Shown one piece after another: positions 19,662 through 28,646 of a DNA stretch of 64,000 nucleotides. Under the pieces are notes generated by a model. The model worked only from the letters and a program-made list of their open reading frames with translations. It was not told where the DNA came from and ran no database searches. A program made the position numbers and the translations under genes. Position 1 is the first letter of the stretch. Each line of letters begins with the position of its first letter. The stretch covers positions 62,001 to 126,000 of the forward strand of contig RFVF01000001.1 in assembly GCA_009922615.1 (NCBI GenBank). Reading direction: 5' to 3'. The stretch comes from Pseudomonadota bacterium (GTDB lineage: Bacteria; Verrucomicrobiota; Verrucomicrobiia; Limisphaerales; SXTU01).

Positions 19662-19865
19662 ATGAAAACCCTCGCCCGGACTGGTGCTGTCCTCTCCTTC
19701 GGCTTCTTTTCCGTTCCCGGACTGGCGCTGATGGCACACGCCCATGGTGACACCGAGATGGGTGCCCTCAGCATCGGCTCTCTCTTCATCGGCATCGGGG
19801 TCTTCGCGGGCACGCTGCTCTGGCTGATGGTGGAGAGAATCGGCTCCAAGCCGGATGCGAAGTGA
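19662..19865 (+). CDS. Small membrane protein
   Basis: The track hides this inside a longer shadow frame (19086-19865). From ATG 19662 there is a 67-residue product with an N-terminal hydrophobic segment ('TGAVLSFGFFSVPGLALMAHAHG') that may be a signal peptide, and a second helix ('SIGSLFIGIGVFAGTLLWLMVERIG'). It begins 13 bp after ispH and ends 28 bp before the ferritin-like gene. No family recognised. Confidence 0.65.
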   Translation: MKTLARTGAVLSFGFFSVPGLALMAHAHGDTEMGALSIGSLFIGIGVFAGTLLWLMVERIGSKPDAK

Positions 19866-19893
19866 GATTTCAAACACCTCAACCCACCCTCCC

Positions 19894-20646
19894 ATGAACT
19901 ACGCCAAATGGATCTCCCACTTCCAACGCAACCGCGAAAACCGCCCGGAGCCGGATTGGGCTGCGCCGTTCGCCCTGCCGGAATCTGTCCTCCGGCCGCT
20001 GCACCCCTCGCTCGCCGAGTATCAGCTTGGCGATGGCGGTGGGCCGGCGTGCCTGATTGCGGGGGATGCGGAGCAGTTTCGCGGCAGCAGCGAGGCGATG
20101 CGGCAAATCGTGGACCTATGGTTCGCCGAGGAGCGCGAGCACTCGCGGCTGCTGGGCCGCGCCGTGGACCGCATCGGCGCGCGACGCGTCCATGAACACT
20201 GGAGCTTCACCGCCTTTCTGGCCTGTCGGCGCGCGATGGGTGTGCGCGCGGAACTGCAAGTCCTGCTGCTCGTCGAAATTGTCAGCACGGTTTATTACCG
20301 GCTGATTCGCCGTCACTGCACGGACCAGCCGCTGCGCGACATGTGCTCGCTCATCCTGCGCGACGAGGCGGGCCATGTGGCGTTCCACCGCGACCGGCTG
20401 GCGGCGGCGGGCGTGTCGAACTGGGGACTGGGCGGCACGCTGTGGGAACTGCAATTCCGCCGCTTTGGCCTCGCGGCGGCGGCGATGCTCTGGCTCAACC
20501 ACGGGCGCTGCTTGCGGGCGCTGGGCACAAGGCCGCTGGAATTCTGCCGGGAAATCCACCGTGAACTCTCTCGCTTCGTCTGGCGGCTGGGACGGACGGC
20601 GCAAGCCCCGGCTTGCGTGCGCTTGCCAATGCCGCAGCCTGCGTGA
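19894..20646 (+). CDS. Ferritin-like di-iron protein
   Basis: From ATG 19894 the product has 250 residues, mostly helical. Two ExxH-type motifs are visible, 'EEREHSRLL' (Glu80/His83) and 'RDEAGHVAFH' (Glu158/His161), with a further glutamate in 'LLLVEIVST' (Glu128). This pattern is that of a four-helix di-iron carboxylate site, so an oxidase, hydroxylase or iron-handling role is likely; the substrate cannot be read. The last residues ('AQAPACVRLPMPQPA') are encoded by a perfect short hairpin (20600-20617), probably a repeat that extended the gene end. The protein may be membrane-associated through its hydrophobic last helix. Confidence 0.75.
   Translation: MNYAKWISHFQRNRENRPEPDWAAPFALPESVLRPLHPSLAEYQLGDGGGPACLIAGDAEQFRGSSEAMRQIVDLWFAEEREHSRLLGRAVDRIGARRVHEHWSFTAFLACRRAMGVRAELQVLLLVEIVSTVYYRLIRRHCTDQPLRDMCSLILRDEAGHVAFHRDRLAAAGVSNWGLGGTLWELQFRRFGLAAAAMLWLNHGRCLRALGTRPLEFCREIHRELSRFVWRLGRTAQAPACVRLPMPQPA
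20600..20617. repeat. Short palindromic repeat in the 3' end of the ferritin-like gene
   Basis: cgcaagccccggcttgcg is a perfect 8-bp inverted repeat with a 2-base centre. It is inside the reading frame and encodes part of the C-terminal tail. It resembles the REP-like hairpins found elsewhere in this window (21171, 50776, 57074) in size and in its position at gene ends. Confidence 0.6.
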
Positions 20647-20661
20647 GAAGTTTTACAGCCG

Positions 20662-21170
20662 ATGTCACCAGACGACTTGTCCAAACTTCGCCATCTCCGT
20701 GCGTGGACGGCGTGCTTCATCTTCGGCCTCGTGGTTAGTGGGCTGACGGCGATTCCGCTGGAGACGGAGCTGGCGGTGATCGAGCGGCTGGCGGGCAGGG
20801 GACCGAGGGCTTCGCGGGCTGGATTCATCGCGTGGCCGAGGCGTTGCGCGAGACGAACACGAAGTTTCCATTCCTCGCCTATGGCACAGACTGGCTGGCG
20901 TTCGGGCACGTGGTCATTGCGGTCGCATTCATCGGCGCGTGGCGCGACCCGGTGCGGAACAAGTGGCTGTTCCAGTTCGGGATGATGGCGTGCGTGGCGG
21001 TGGTGCCGTGGGCGCTGGTATTCGGCGAGGTGCGCGGGATACCCTTGGGCTGGCGGTTGATTGACGGCGCGTTCGGCGTCGTGGGCTTCTTCCCGATGTG
21101 GTGGTGCTGGCGGCTGGCGAATGAGGTGGAAGGAGGTGTGTTGAAGCGCGATGTGCCGGGTCCACCGTAG
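20662..21170 (+). pseudogene. Membrane protein gene split by a frameshift
   Basis: Frame 1 from ATG 20662 gives 'MSPDDLSKLRHLRAWTACFIFGLVVSG' up to 'ERLAG' (about 20796) and then degenerates. The other frame reads 'QGTEGFAGWIHRVAEALRETN' from 20796 and continues to a stop at 21170 through several hydrophobic segments ('FGHVVIAVAFIGAW', 'LIDGAFGVVGFFPMWWCW'). Joined, they make one integral membrane protein of about 169 residues with four helices. The shift falls in gcgggcagggg, a run prone to indels. It may be a true pseudogene or a base-calling error. Function unknown. Confidence 0.7.
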
Positions 21171-21190
21171 GACAGCGCGGCTCGCCTGTC
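21171..21190. repeat. GTAGGACAG-type hairpin at a stop codon
   Basis: gacagcgcggctcgcctgtc is an imperfect inverted repeat that starts right after the TAG stop of the preceding gene; the stop itself belongs to the shared leader 'gtaggacag'. The same leader and fold recur at 57071-57092 inside the RND permease gene. The rest of the gap to 21337 shows no gene or clear promoter. Confidence 0.5.
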
Positions 21191-21337
21191 CTTCCAGTCA
21201 GAACATTCCGCTTGAGCGGCTTTGGGGGGAGAGATAATTCAGAAGTCAGGCTGGAAGCGCTGCCCTACTAGAGGCACGCGGCGAATTTCCTCCTGTCACG
21301 CCAGTCGAAACAGGGTATTTTCGCGCCACTGCATCGC

Positions 21338-23818
21338 ATGAATTTGATTGTCGTCATCGGAACGCTCGCCGCGTCCGCCACCGCGCTGGTCGGCGCGCCG
21401 GTGGATTACGGGAAGGAAATCCAGCCGTTGCTCGCGCAGAATTGTTACCAGTGCCACGGCGTGACGCAGCCGAAGCGCGGCCTGCGGCTGGACACGGCGG
21501 CGTTCGCGCTCAACGGCGGGCAGAGTGGTCCGGCCATCAAACCCGGCAAGTCGTCCGACAGTCTGCTGGTGCAGGTCATCTCCGGCACGCACAAGGACCT
21601 CACGCGGATGCCTTACAAGAAGCCGCCGTTGTCGGACGCGCAAATCGCGCTGGTGCGCCGGTGGATTGACGAAGGCGCAAGGGCCCCGGCGAACGAAGTG
21701 CCGGGGAGCAAGGTGCATTGGGCGTTTGTCGCACCGAAGCGGCCTGAAGTGCCGGAAATTCGCAATTCGCAATTCACAATTCGCAATTCCATTGATGCCT
21801 TCATTCTCGCCCGGCTCGCGAAGGAGAAGCTCACGCCTTCCCCCGAGGCCGACCGACCCACGCTCATCCGCCGGCTCTCGCTGGACTTGCTCGGCTTGCC
21901 GCCCAAGCCGGCGGAGGTGGACGCGTTTGTGAATGACACTTCGCCAGATGCTTACGAGAAGCTGGTCGAGCGGTTGCTCGCGTCGCCACACTATGGCGAG
22001 CGCTGGGGCCGCTGGTGGCTGGATGTGGCGCGCTACTCGGACTCGAACGGCTACTCGATTGACGCGCCGCGCAGCATTTGGCGCTACCGCGATTGGGTCA
22101 TCGCCGCGCTGAACCGCGATCTGCCCTTCGACCAGTTCACCATCGAGCAGCTCGCCGGTGACCTCCTGCCCAACGCGACCTTGGAACAGAAAGTTGCGAC
22201 TGGTTTCCATCGCAACACGCAAATCAACCAGGAAGGCGGCATTGACAAAGAGCAGTTCCGCCTCGAGTCCGTCGTGGACCGCGTGAACACGACGGGCGCG
22301 GCGTGGCTCGGGTTGACCATTGGCTGCTGCCAGTGCCACGACCACAAGTTCGATCCGCTTTTGCAGAAAGAGTATTACGGCCTCTTCGCGATGCTGAACA
22401 ACCAGGACGAGCCGGACTTGCCGCTGACGACGCCGGACGAGACGAAGCGCGTCGCCGACATCGAGGCGAAGGTGGCGGCCTACATTACCGACCTGTTCAA
22501 GAAGGACGCGGATGTCGTTGCGCGCGAGTTGAAGTGGGAGGCCAGCATGACGCCCGAGCAACGGCAGGCCATGCCGCAGCTCTGGCGCGAAATCTTCGAC
22601 GTGCCCGCCGCCCAGCGCACCGACGCGCAGAAGCTCGTGATGGTCACGTCGTTTGTGGAGAACGCACCGGAGAACAAGACGCATCAGGCCGCCATCAAGA
22701 AGTTCCGCGCCGAGAAGCCAAAGGTGGAAACCACGATGGTGCTGCGCGAGTCCGCCAAACCCCGCCGCACTTACCTCCACATCAAGGGCGACTTCACCCG
22801 CGACGGCGGCGATGTGAAGGCGCATTTCCCCGCCGCGCTGCACGCCGCCAAAGCTCCTGCCGACCGCGAGCCCAACCGCCTCGACCTCGCGCAGTGGCTT
22901 GTGGACGACGCGAACCCGCTGACCGCGCGCGTGCTGGTGAACCGCGTCTGGCAGCAGTATTTCGGCAAGGGCCTTGTGGACACCGAGAACGACTTCGGCA
23001 CGCAAGGCTCGCTGCCTTCGCACCCCGAGTTGCTCGACTGGCTCGCGGTCGAGTTCAAGCAACCGACCGCCAAACCCAATTCCCCTGCTCCCATTGCCTA
23101 TTCCCTGAAAGGCCTGCACCGCCTCATCGTCACGAGTGCGACTTACCGCCAATCCTCCGCGGCGCGCTCCGACCTTGCCCGCGTGGACGCGAATAACAAA
23201 CTCCTCGCCCGCCAGAACCGCCTGCGGCTCGACGCCGAAATCGTCCGCGACGTGAGCCTCACCGCCAGCGGCCTGCTCACGACCACGCTCGGCGGCCCTA
23301 GCGTGTATCCGCCCATCCCCAACGGCGCGTTGGACCTCGGCCAGCGCAAGCAACCCTGGCCCACCAGCACCGGCCCTGACCGCTACCGGCGCGGCCTTTA
23401 CACGTTCCACTTCCGCGCAACGCCGCCGCCGGCCATGAGCGTCTTCGACGCGCCGGACGGCTACAGCACCTGCACGCGCCGCATCCGCAGCAACACGCCG
23501 CTGCAAGCCCTCGCGCTACTCAACGACGCGGCTTACTTCGAGTTCGCCGAAGGTCTGGCCACGCGCGTGCTCAAGGAAGTTCCCGCCAGCGATTCGGCCC
23601 GTCTCGAACACGCCTTCCGCCTCTGCCTCGCGCGCAAGCCCAGTGCCGGCGAAGCCACGCGCCTCGGCGACTTGCTCAAAGGCGAACTCGCCGCCGTGAC
23701 TGATGCCGAAGCCAAATCCGTAAAAGCCCCAGCCGGTGTGGAGCCAAAGCAATTCGCCGCGTGGACGACCGTGGCGCGGGTGCTGTTGAATTTGGACGAG
23801 ACGATTACGAGGGAATGA
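21338..23818 (+). CDS. PSD1-type protein: cytochrome c, DUF1549 and DUF1553 domains
   Basis: This 826-residue exported protein has a signal peptide, then a Planctomycete-type cytochrome c motif CYQCH (Cys36/Cys39/His40), DUF1549 (around residues 145-350, with 'GERWGRWWLDVARYSDSNGY') and DUF1553 in the C-terminal half ('NRVWQQYFGKGLVDTENDFGTQG' in part, 'RRIRSNTPLQALALLNDAAYFEFA'). The family is abundant in Planctomycetes and Verrucomicrobia. It is almost always beside a DUF1501 gene, as here, and has been linked by context to polysaccharide use and extracytoplasmic electron transfer. A heptad repeat (21757-21790) lies in frame in the linker before DUF1549 and encodes 'IRNSQFTIRNS'. Confidence 0.93.
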   Translation: MNLIVVIGTLAASATALVGAPVDYGKEIQPLLAQNCYQCHGVTQPKRGLRLDTAAFALNGGQSGPAIKPGKSSDSLLVQVISGTHKDLTRMPYKKPPLSDAQIALVRRWIDEGARAPANEVPGSKVHWAFVAPKRPEVPEIRNSQFTIRNSIDAFILARLAKEKLTPSPEADRPTLIRRLSLDLLGLPPKPAEVDAFVNDTSPDAYEKLVERLLASPHYGERWGRWWLDVARYSDSNGYSIDAPRSIWRYRDWVIAALNRDLPFDQFTIEQLAGDLLPNATLEQKVATGFHRNTQINQEGGIDKEQFRLESVVDRVNTTGAAWLGLTIGCCQCHDHKFDPLLQKEYYGLFAMLNNQDEPDLPLTTPDETKRVADIEAKVAAYITDLFKKDADVVARELKWEASMTPEQRQAMPQLWREIFDVPAAQRTDAQKLVMVTSFVENAPENKTHQAAIKKFRAEKPKVETTMVLRESAKPRRTYLHIKGDFTRDGGDVKAHFPAALHAAKAPADREPNRLDLAQWLVDDANPLTARVLVNRVWQQYFGKGLVDTENDFGTQGSLPSHPELLDWLAVEFKQPTAKPNSPAPIAYSLKGLHRLIVTSATYRQSSAARSDLARVDANNKLLARQNRLRLDAEIVRDVSLTASGLLTTTLGGPSVYPPIPNGALDLGQRKQPWPTSTGPDRYRRGLYTFHFRATPPPAMSVFDAPDGYSTCTRRIRSNTPLQALALLNDAAYFEFAEGLATRVLKEVPASDSARLEHAFRLCLARKPSAGEATRLGDLLKGELAAVTDAEAKSVKAPAGVEPKQFAAWTTVARVLLNLDETITRE
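21757..21790. repeat. In-frame heptad repeat inside the PSD1-type gene
   Basis: Five tandem 7-bp units of AATTCGC (one with a change to AATTCAC, the last one short) run from 21757 to 21790, inside codons of the cytochrome/DUF1549 gene. The unit AATTCGC is the reverse complement register of the AATTGCG units between nuoA and nuoB. The frame stays open through it. Only one arm is evident here; no inverted partner was found nearby. Confidence 0.8.
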
Positions 23819-23819
23819 C

Positions 23820-25268
23820 ATGAACCAGTTGCCTGTGAACGAACCATTGCTCTCAAAGACCCGGCGTCAGTTTTTCAGTCAGTGCGGCATGGGCGTTGGC
23901 TCCATCGCGCTGGCGTCGCTGATGGCGGACAAGGCGAACGCCGTCGCGCCGAAGCTGGTGAATCCTTTCGCGCCGAAGGGCGGCCACGCCGAGGCGAAGG
24001 CCAAGCGCGTCATCTACCTGTTCATGGCCGGCGGGCCGAGCCAGTTGGAGCTGTTCGACTACAAGCCCAAGCTCGTCGAGTTGAACGGCCAGCCCATCCC
24101 GCAGAGCTACATCGAGGGCAAGCGCTTTGCGTTCATGGGCAGCAGCCACGGTGTGAAGTGCCTCGGCACTCGCAAGCGCTTCGATCGGCGCGGGCAAGCG
24201 GGCACATGGATCAGCGACATGCTGCCATACACCAGCGGCGTCGCCGACGACATCGCTGTGGTCACGACGTGCGCGACGAATCTCTTCAACCACGCGCCGG
24301 CCAAGCTGTTCATGAACACCGGGTCGGGGCAGTTTGGTCGCCCGAGCCTTGGCGCGTGGGCGACCTACGGCATCGGCAGCGAGGCGAATGACCTCCCGGG
24401 GTTCGTGGTGTTGCAGAGTGGCCCGCGTGGCCCGCGTGGTGGTGCGGTGAACTGGGGTAGCGGCTTCCTCCCGACAACGTTTCAAGGCGTGCCGCTGCGC
24501 GGGCAGGGCGAGCCGATTCTCAACCTCACCAGTCCCGCTGGCATCACCGCCGAGCGCCAGCGCCGCACGCTGGACGCAGTGCGCGACTTGAACCTCCAAC
24601 GGCTCGTCGCGACCGGCGACGACGAAATCAACACGCGCATTTCCGCCTACGAGATGGCGTATCGGATGCAGTCGAGCGCGCCGGAGCTGATTGATATTTC
24701 CGGCGAGAGCAAGGCGACGCTCGACCTTTACGGCGTGGACCCAGCTCGGCCGTCCTTCGCGCGGAACTGCCTGCTGGCGCGGCGGCTCATCGAGCGCGGC
24801 ACGCGCTTCGTGCAGCTCTACCACACAAACTGGGACAGCCACGGCGGCCCCGGCGAGACGCTGGAAGACGATTTCCCGAAGGTCGTGAAGGACGTGGACC
24901 AGGCCTGCGCCGCGTTGGTGAAGGACTTGAAAGTGCGTGGGCTGCTCGAAGACACGCTCGTCATCTGGGGCGGCGAATTTGGCCGCACGCCGATGGGCGA
25001 GAACCGGGACAAGACCGGGCGGAATCACCACATTGACGCGTTCACGATGTGGTTCGCCGGCGGCGGCGTGAAGGGCGGCCAAACCATTGGCGAGACTGAC
25101 GAACTGGGCTTCGGCCCCGCGCAGGACCGCTGCCACGTTCACGACTTGCACGCGACGATTCTCCACCTGCTCGGTCTCGACCACCTCAAGCTCACCTTCC
25201 GCTTCCAAGGCCGCGATTATCGGCTTACGGACGTGCATGGAGAGCTGATTCCCAAGCTGCTGGCATAA
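23820..25268 (+). CDS. DUF1501 protein with Tat signal
   Basis: This 482-residue sulfatase-fold-related DUF1501 protein has a twin-arginine motif ('KTRRQFFSQCGMGVGSIALASL') at the N-terminus, predicting folded export. Family blocks are 'RVIYLFMAGGPSQLELFDYKP', 'YTSGVADDIAVVTTC', 'NWDSHGG' and 'VIWGGEFGRTPMGE'. Its ATG is 1 bp after the stop of the PSD1-type gene, so the two are translationally linked and probably function as a pair in the cell envelope. The biochemical reaction is not known to me. Confidence 0.93.
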   Translation: MNQLPVNEPLLSKTRRQFFSQCGMGVGSIALASLMADKANAVAPKLVNPFAPKGGHAEAKAKRVIYLFMAGGPSQLELFDYKPKLVELNGQPIPQSYIEGKRFAFMGSSHGVKCLGTRKRFDRRGQAGTWISDMLPYTSGVADDIAVVTTCATNLFNHAPAKLFMNTGSGQFGRPSLGAWATYGIGSEANDLPGFVVLQSGPRGPRGGAVNWGSGFLPTTFQGVPLRGQGEPILNLTSPAGITAERQRRTLDAVRDLNLQRLVATGDDEINTRISAYEMAYRMQSSAPELIDISGESKATLDLYGVDPARPSFARNCLLARRLIERGTRFVQLYHTNWDSHGGPGETLEDDFPKVVKDVDQACAALVKDLKVRGLLEDTLVIWGGEFGRTPMGENRDKTGRNHHIDAFTMWFAGGGVKGGQTIGETDELGFGPAQDRCHVHDLHATILHLLGLDHLKLTFRFQGRDYRLTDVHGELIPKLLA

Positions 25269-25414
25269 GGGGCGCGGGTCGACGATTGGCAATCGCCGCG
25301 CCGGGACAGCGAATGTCGAGGAGCTGTGCTGCACCGATCTGCAAGCACGGTAGTTGCAAGGCATCGGCACAATTCCCTTGAGCCACTGGCGCGCTCAGGC
25401 TTGCATCGCGGCAC

Positions 25415-26599
25415 ATGCAAGCTGCGCCATCGCGAAACTTCCTCTGGGTGACCCTGAAAGTAGGCGGCGGTGTGGTGCTCTTATTGATGCTGTTGTTGGG
25501 CGGCCTGCTCACCTACGTCACGATGGAGAAGCGCAAATACGACCGGCTCACGGACACACACGACCTCCGGCAGCGTGCGAGCGAGATGGGCGCAGGCTAT
25601 TTGGCGGATCGCCCCAATGCCGCGCTGCTCATCGGCCTCACGCAGCGCGGCAAGCGTGCGGTGTTGGGAATGGGAAAAGTGAGTGCCACCAACGCGGCGG
25701 CCCCGGACGCACAGACGTTGTTTGAGATCGGTTCCGTCTCGAAGATCCTCACCGCCGTCACGCTGGTGCAGCTTGAACTGGATGGAAAACTGAAACTCAG
25801 CGATTCGTTGCGGGCCTCGCTGCCGGAGCGCGTCGCGTCGGTGAAGGATTTGGAGCCGGTCACGTTGTTGCACCTTGCGACGCACACGTCGGGCTTGCCG
25901 CGGCTACCGGCCAATCTGGATTCCTCGCCGGCCAATCTGGCCAATCCCTATGCGAAGTATCGGGCCGAGGAGCTTCACCGGTTTCTCGCCAGCGCCAAGG
26001 TCAACAATCCGCCCGGCAAGCTTGTTGATTATTCCAATGTCGGATTTGCCGTGCTGGGCCACGTGCTGTCGCTCAAGGCAGACAGGCCATACGAGGATCT
26101 GGTGCGCAGGGCGGTGCTGGACCCGCTGGGCTTGACGAATACGACGATCCGGCTCACCGACGGACAGCGCGCCCGACTTGCGTGCGGACATTCGCCGAAG
26201 GGCGAGGAGGTCTCCGGCTGGGATTTTGACGTGTTTGCTCCGGCCGGCGGGTTTCACTCGGATGCAACGGATATGCTGGCATTCATCGAAGCGAACCTGA
26301 CTCCGACCGATCGTCCCGTGGGGCTGGCGCTCGCGGCAGCGCAGCGCCGCCGGTCGGTGGGCGAGGCGGGCGAGTTGCCGGTGGGCTGGCAGCGCGAGGT
26401 GACGTGGCAGGGCGGGTTGGAGATCTATTGGCACAACGGTGGCACCGGCGGTTACGTCTGTTTCGTTGGCTTTCTGCGGCCACAGCAGCTTGGGGTCGTC
26501 GTCCTGTCCAATTATGGCGACGCGATGGCGGGCAAGTTCGACGTGGACCGCATCGGCATGGAATTGCTCAAGCTGGGGAGCAAGGTCTCGTTGGACTGA
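25415..26599 (+). CDS. Serine hydrolase of the beta-lactamase / class C family
   Basis: This 394-residue protein has one N-terminal membrane anchor ('VGGGVVLLLMLLLGGLLTYVTM') and then a penicillin-binding/AmpC-like fold. The catalytic SxxK is 'FEIGSVSKILTAV' (Ser107, Lys110), the Tyr-x-Asn is 'VDYSNVGFAVLG', and the third motif is 'YWHNGGTGGY' (HNGGTGG in place of KTG). This set is typical of the esterase/D-aminopeptidase/EstB-like group, so it need not be a true beta-lactamase. It acts outside the cytoplasmic membrane. It stands alone, 146 bp after the DUF1501 gene. Confidence 0.88.
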   Translation: MQAAPSRNFLWVTLKVGGGVVLLLMLLLGGLLTYVTMEKRKYDRLTDTHDLRQRASEMGAGYLADRPNAALLIGLTQRGKRAVLGMGKVSATNAAAPDAQTLFEIGSVSKILTAVTLVQLELDGKLKLSDSLRASLPERVASVKDLEPVTLLHLATHTSGLPRLPANLDSSPANLANPYAKYRAEELHRFLASAKVNNPPGKLVDYSNVGFAVLGHVLSLKADRPYEDLVRRAVLDPLGLTNTTIRLTDGQRARLACGHSPKGEEVSGWDFDVFAPAGGFHSDATDMLAFIEANLTPTDRPVGLALAAAQRRRSVGEAGELPVGWQREVTWQGGLEIYWHNGGTGGYVCFVGFLRPQQLGVVVLSNYGDAMAGKFDVDRIGMELLKLGSKVSLD

Positions 26600-26706
26600 G
26601 CGGCCACGGGTTGAAAGTTGGCGCTCAGGATTTTCCGTAGGAGCGAAATCGCCTTCCGTGCCGGTCGAAGCTTGACTGACAGCCGGAATTTAAGTGTCGT
26701 TTCGCC

Positions 26707-27708
26707 GTGCTTGGTCTCTTCAGCATCCAGTGTCCGGTCCGCTATAAAATCGTAAACAAGATTTTTGAAGGCGGCATGGGTGTGGTTTATGAGGCGGAGC
26801 AGCATGGGGCCAGCGGGTTCATCAAGCGTGTGGCCATCAAGGTGATTCGCCAGAGCTACGCCAACCAGATGTTGTTCAAGGAGAACTTCATCGGCGAGGC
26901 CAAGCTGGTGGCGGACCTCATCCACACCAACATCGTCCAGACCTACCATCTCGGCGAGACGGACGGGATGTTCTTCATCGCCATGGAACTGATCCGCGGG
27001 GCGAACGTAGAGCAGTTTCTGCAAAAGTGCACGGAACAGAGCCGGGTGTTGCCAAAGGAGCTGGCGGTGTTCATCGCCAGCCGCATCGCCCGGGGCCTCG
27101 CCTACGCCCATGCGAAGACCGACAAGGACGGCAAGCCCTTGGGCATCGTTCACCGGGACATCAACCTCAAGAACGTGATGATCGCGTTCGAGGGCGACGT
27201 GAAGATCACCGACTTCGGAATCGCGAAAGCCCGCGGCCTGTTGCAGGATCAGGAGGGCGAAGTCGTCGCCGGCAAGGTGGACTACATGAGTCCCGAACAG
27301 TCAAATTTCCAGATCACCGACAAGCGTTCGGACATTTTCTCCGTCGGCATCGTGCTCGCGCAACTGCTGCTTGGGCACAACATCTTCAAGGGCGCGAGTA
27401 TGACTGAATCTCGCGAACGGGTGCAAAACATGCCCATCCCGGACTTCCGCACCCTCGATCCGCGGATCGATGAACAGCTCAACAAAGTCCTGCACAAGTG
27501 CCTGGAGCGTGATCTGGCCCGCCGTTATCCCAACGCGGACGAGCTGCTCCACGATCTGGAGCACTACATCTACCATGCGGGCTACGGTCCCACGAATGAG
27601 ACGATGGGACGCTTCATCCGGCTGGCCTTCGGACAGGTGGATTACAAGCAGATACAAAACGCCAAGGGCAAGACGCAGCGCATCGAGCGCGTCGCGCGCA
27701 CAGCGTGA
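26707..27708 (+). CDS. Serine/threonine protein kinase (Hanks type), soluble
   Basis: This 333-residue eukaryotic-like kinase starts with GTG 26707. All core motifs are present: glycine loop 'FEGGMGVVYEA', the ATP lysine in 'RVAIKVI', the catalytic loop 'IVHRDINLKNVM', 'ITDFGIAKA', 'DYMSPEQ' and 'RSDIFSVGIVLAQL'. The asparagine at 'INLKN' follows the usual HRDxxxxN pattern. There is no transmembrane segment or PASTA/sensor domain, so the kinase is probably cytoplasmic. It overlaps a possible GTG of the amidase gene by 4 bp. Confidence 0.93.
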   Translation: MLGLFSIQCPVRYKIVNKIFEGGMGVVYEAEQHGASGFIKRVAIKVIRQSYANQMLFKENFIGEAKLVADLIHTNIVQTYHLGETDGMFFIAMELIRGANVEQFLQKCTEQSRVLPKELAVFIASRIARGLAYAHAKTDKDGKPLGIVHRDINLKNVMIAFEGDVKITDFGIAKARGLLQDQEGEVVAGKVDYMSPEQSNFQITDKRSDIFSVGIVLAQLLLGHNIFKGASMTESRERVQNMPIPDFRTLDPRIDEQLNKVLHKCLERDLARRYPNADELLHDLEHYIYHAGYGPTNETMGRFIRLAFGQVDYKQIQNAKGKTQRIERVARTA

Positions 27709-27719
27709 GGCAGGCGGCC

Positions 27720-28610
27720 ATGAAGCGTTCTGATACGACCGTCAGGCTCGGTTTGGTGCAGACCAGTTGCTCGGCCGACACCCGCGAGAATCTCCGCAAA
27801 ACCCTCGCCCAAGTTGAGCGTTGTGCGAAAGCCGGGGCGCAGATCATCAGCACGCAGGAGTTGTTCCGGTCCCAGTATTTTTGCCAGAACGAGGACCACG
27901 CCAACTTCAAGCTGGCCGAATCCATTCCCGGTCCCAGCACCGATGCCTTTTGCAAACTGGCAAAGAAGCACCGCGTCGTCATTGTCGCCTCGCTCTTCGA
28001 GAAGCGCGCCTCTGGCCTTTACCACAACACGGCGGCGATCATCGACGCCGACGGCTCGCTCCTGGGCATCTACCGTAAGATGCATATTCCGGACGACCCG
28101 CTTTTCTACGAGAAATTTTACTTCACCCCCGGTGACCTTGGATTCAAGGCTTGGCAGACGCGCTACGCGAAGATCGGTGTGCTGATCTGCTGGGATCAGT
28201 GGTATCCCGAAGCCGCCCGGCTTACCGCGATGCAGGGCGCGGAAATCCTCTTCTACCCGACTGCCATCGGTTGGCATCCGAGCGAGAAGGCGGAATACGG
28301 CGTGAACCAGCACGGCGCGTGGGAGACCATTCAGCGCAGCCACGCCGTCGCCAACGGCTGCTATGTCGCCGCCATTAACCGCATCGGCCTCGAACAACCC
28401 ATCGGCGGCGACGGCCTCGAGTTCTGGGGCCAAAGCTTCGTGGCCGGCACCAGCGGCCAAATTCTCGCGAAAGCCAGCGTGGACCGGGAGGAAAACCTCA
28501 TTGTCCCGATCGATCTCGCGAAGGTGGACGTAACCCGAACGCACTGGCCCTTCCTGCGCGACCGCCGCATCGACGCCTACGGTGATTTGACGAAACGCTT
28601 CTCGGATTGA
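27720..28610 (+). CDS. aguB: N-carbamoylputrescine amidase (nitrilase superfamily)
   Basis: This roughly 296-residue carbon-nitrogen hydrolase has the catalytic triad Glu47 ('STQELF'), Lys120 ('YRKMHIPDDP') and Cys157 ('LICWDQWYPEAAR'). The 'KMHIPDDPLFYEKFYFTPGD' region and 'FYPTAIGWHP' match AguB, which cleaves N-carbamoylputrescine to putrescine in polyamine synthesis from arginine via agmatine. The usual partner agmatine deiminase is not in the window. ATG 27720 is chosen; GTG 27705, overlapping the kinase stop, is possible. Confidence 0.92.
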   Translation: MKRSDTTVRLGLVQTSCSADTRENLRKTLAQVERCAKAGAQIISTQELFRSQYFCQNEDHANFKLAESIPGPSTDAFCKLAKKHRVVIVASLFEKRASGLYHNTAAIIDADGSLLGIYRKMHIPDDPLFYEKFYFTPGDLGFKAWQTRYAKIGVLICWDQWYPEAARLTAMQGAEILFYPTAIGWHPSEKAEYGVNQHGAWETIQRSHAVANGCYVAAINRIGLEQPIGGDGLEFWGQSFVAGTSGQILAKASVDREENLIVPIDLAKVDVTRTHWPFLRDRRIDAYGDLTKRFSD

Positions 28611-28646
28611 CCGCGTTCGGCGCGGGTGCGCGCCGTCTTGGCTAGC

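Noticed and set aside
25415-26599. Serine hydrolase as an antibiotic-resistance beta-lactamase
   Set aside because: The membrane anchor and HNGGTGG motif fit the esterase/peptidase branch; no evidence for lactam hydrolysis.
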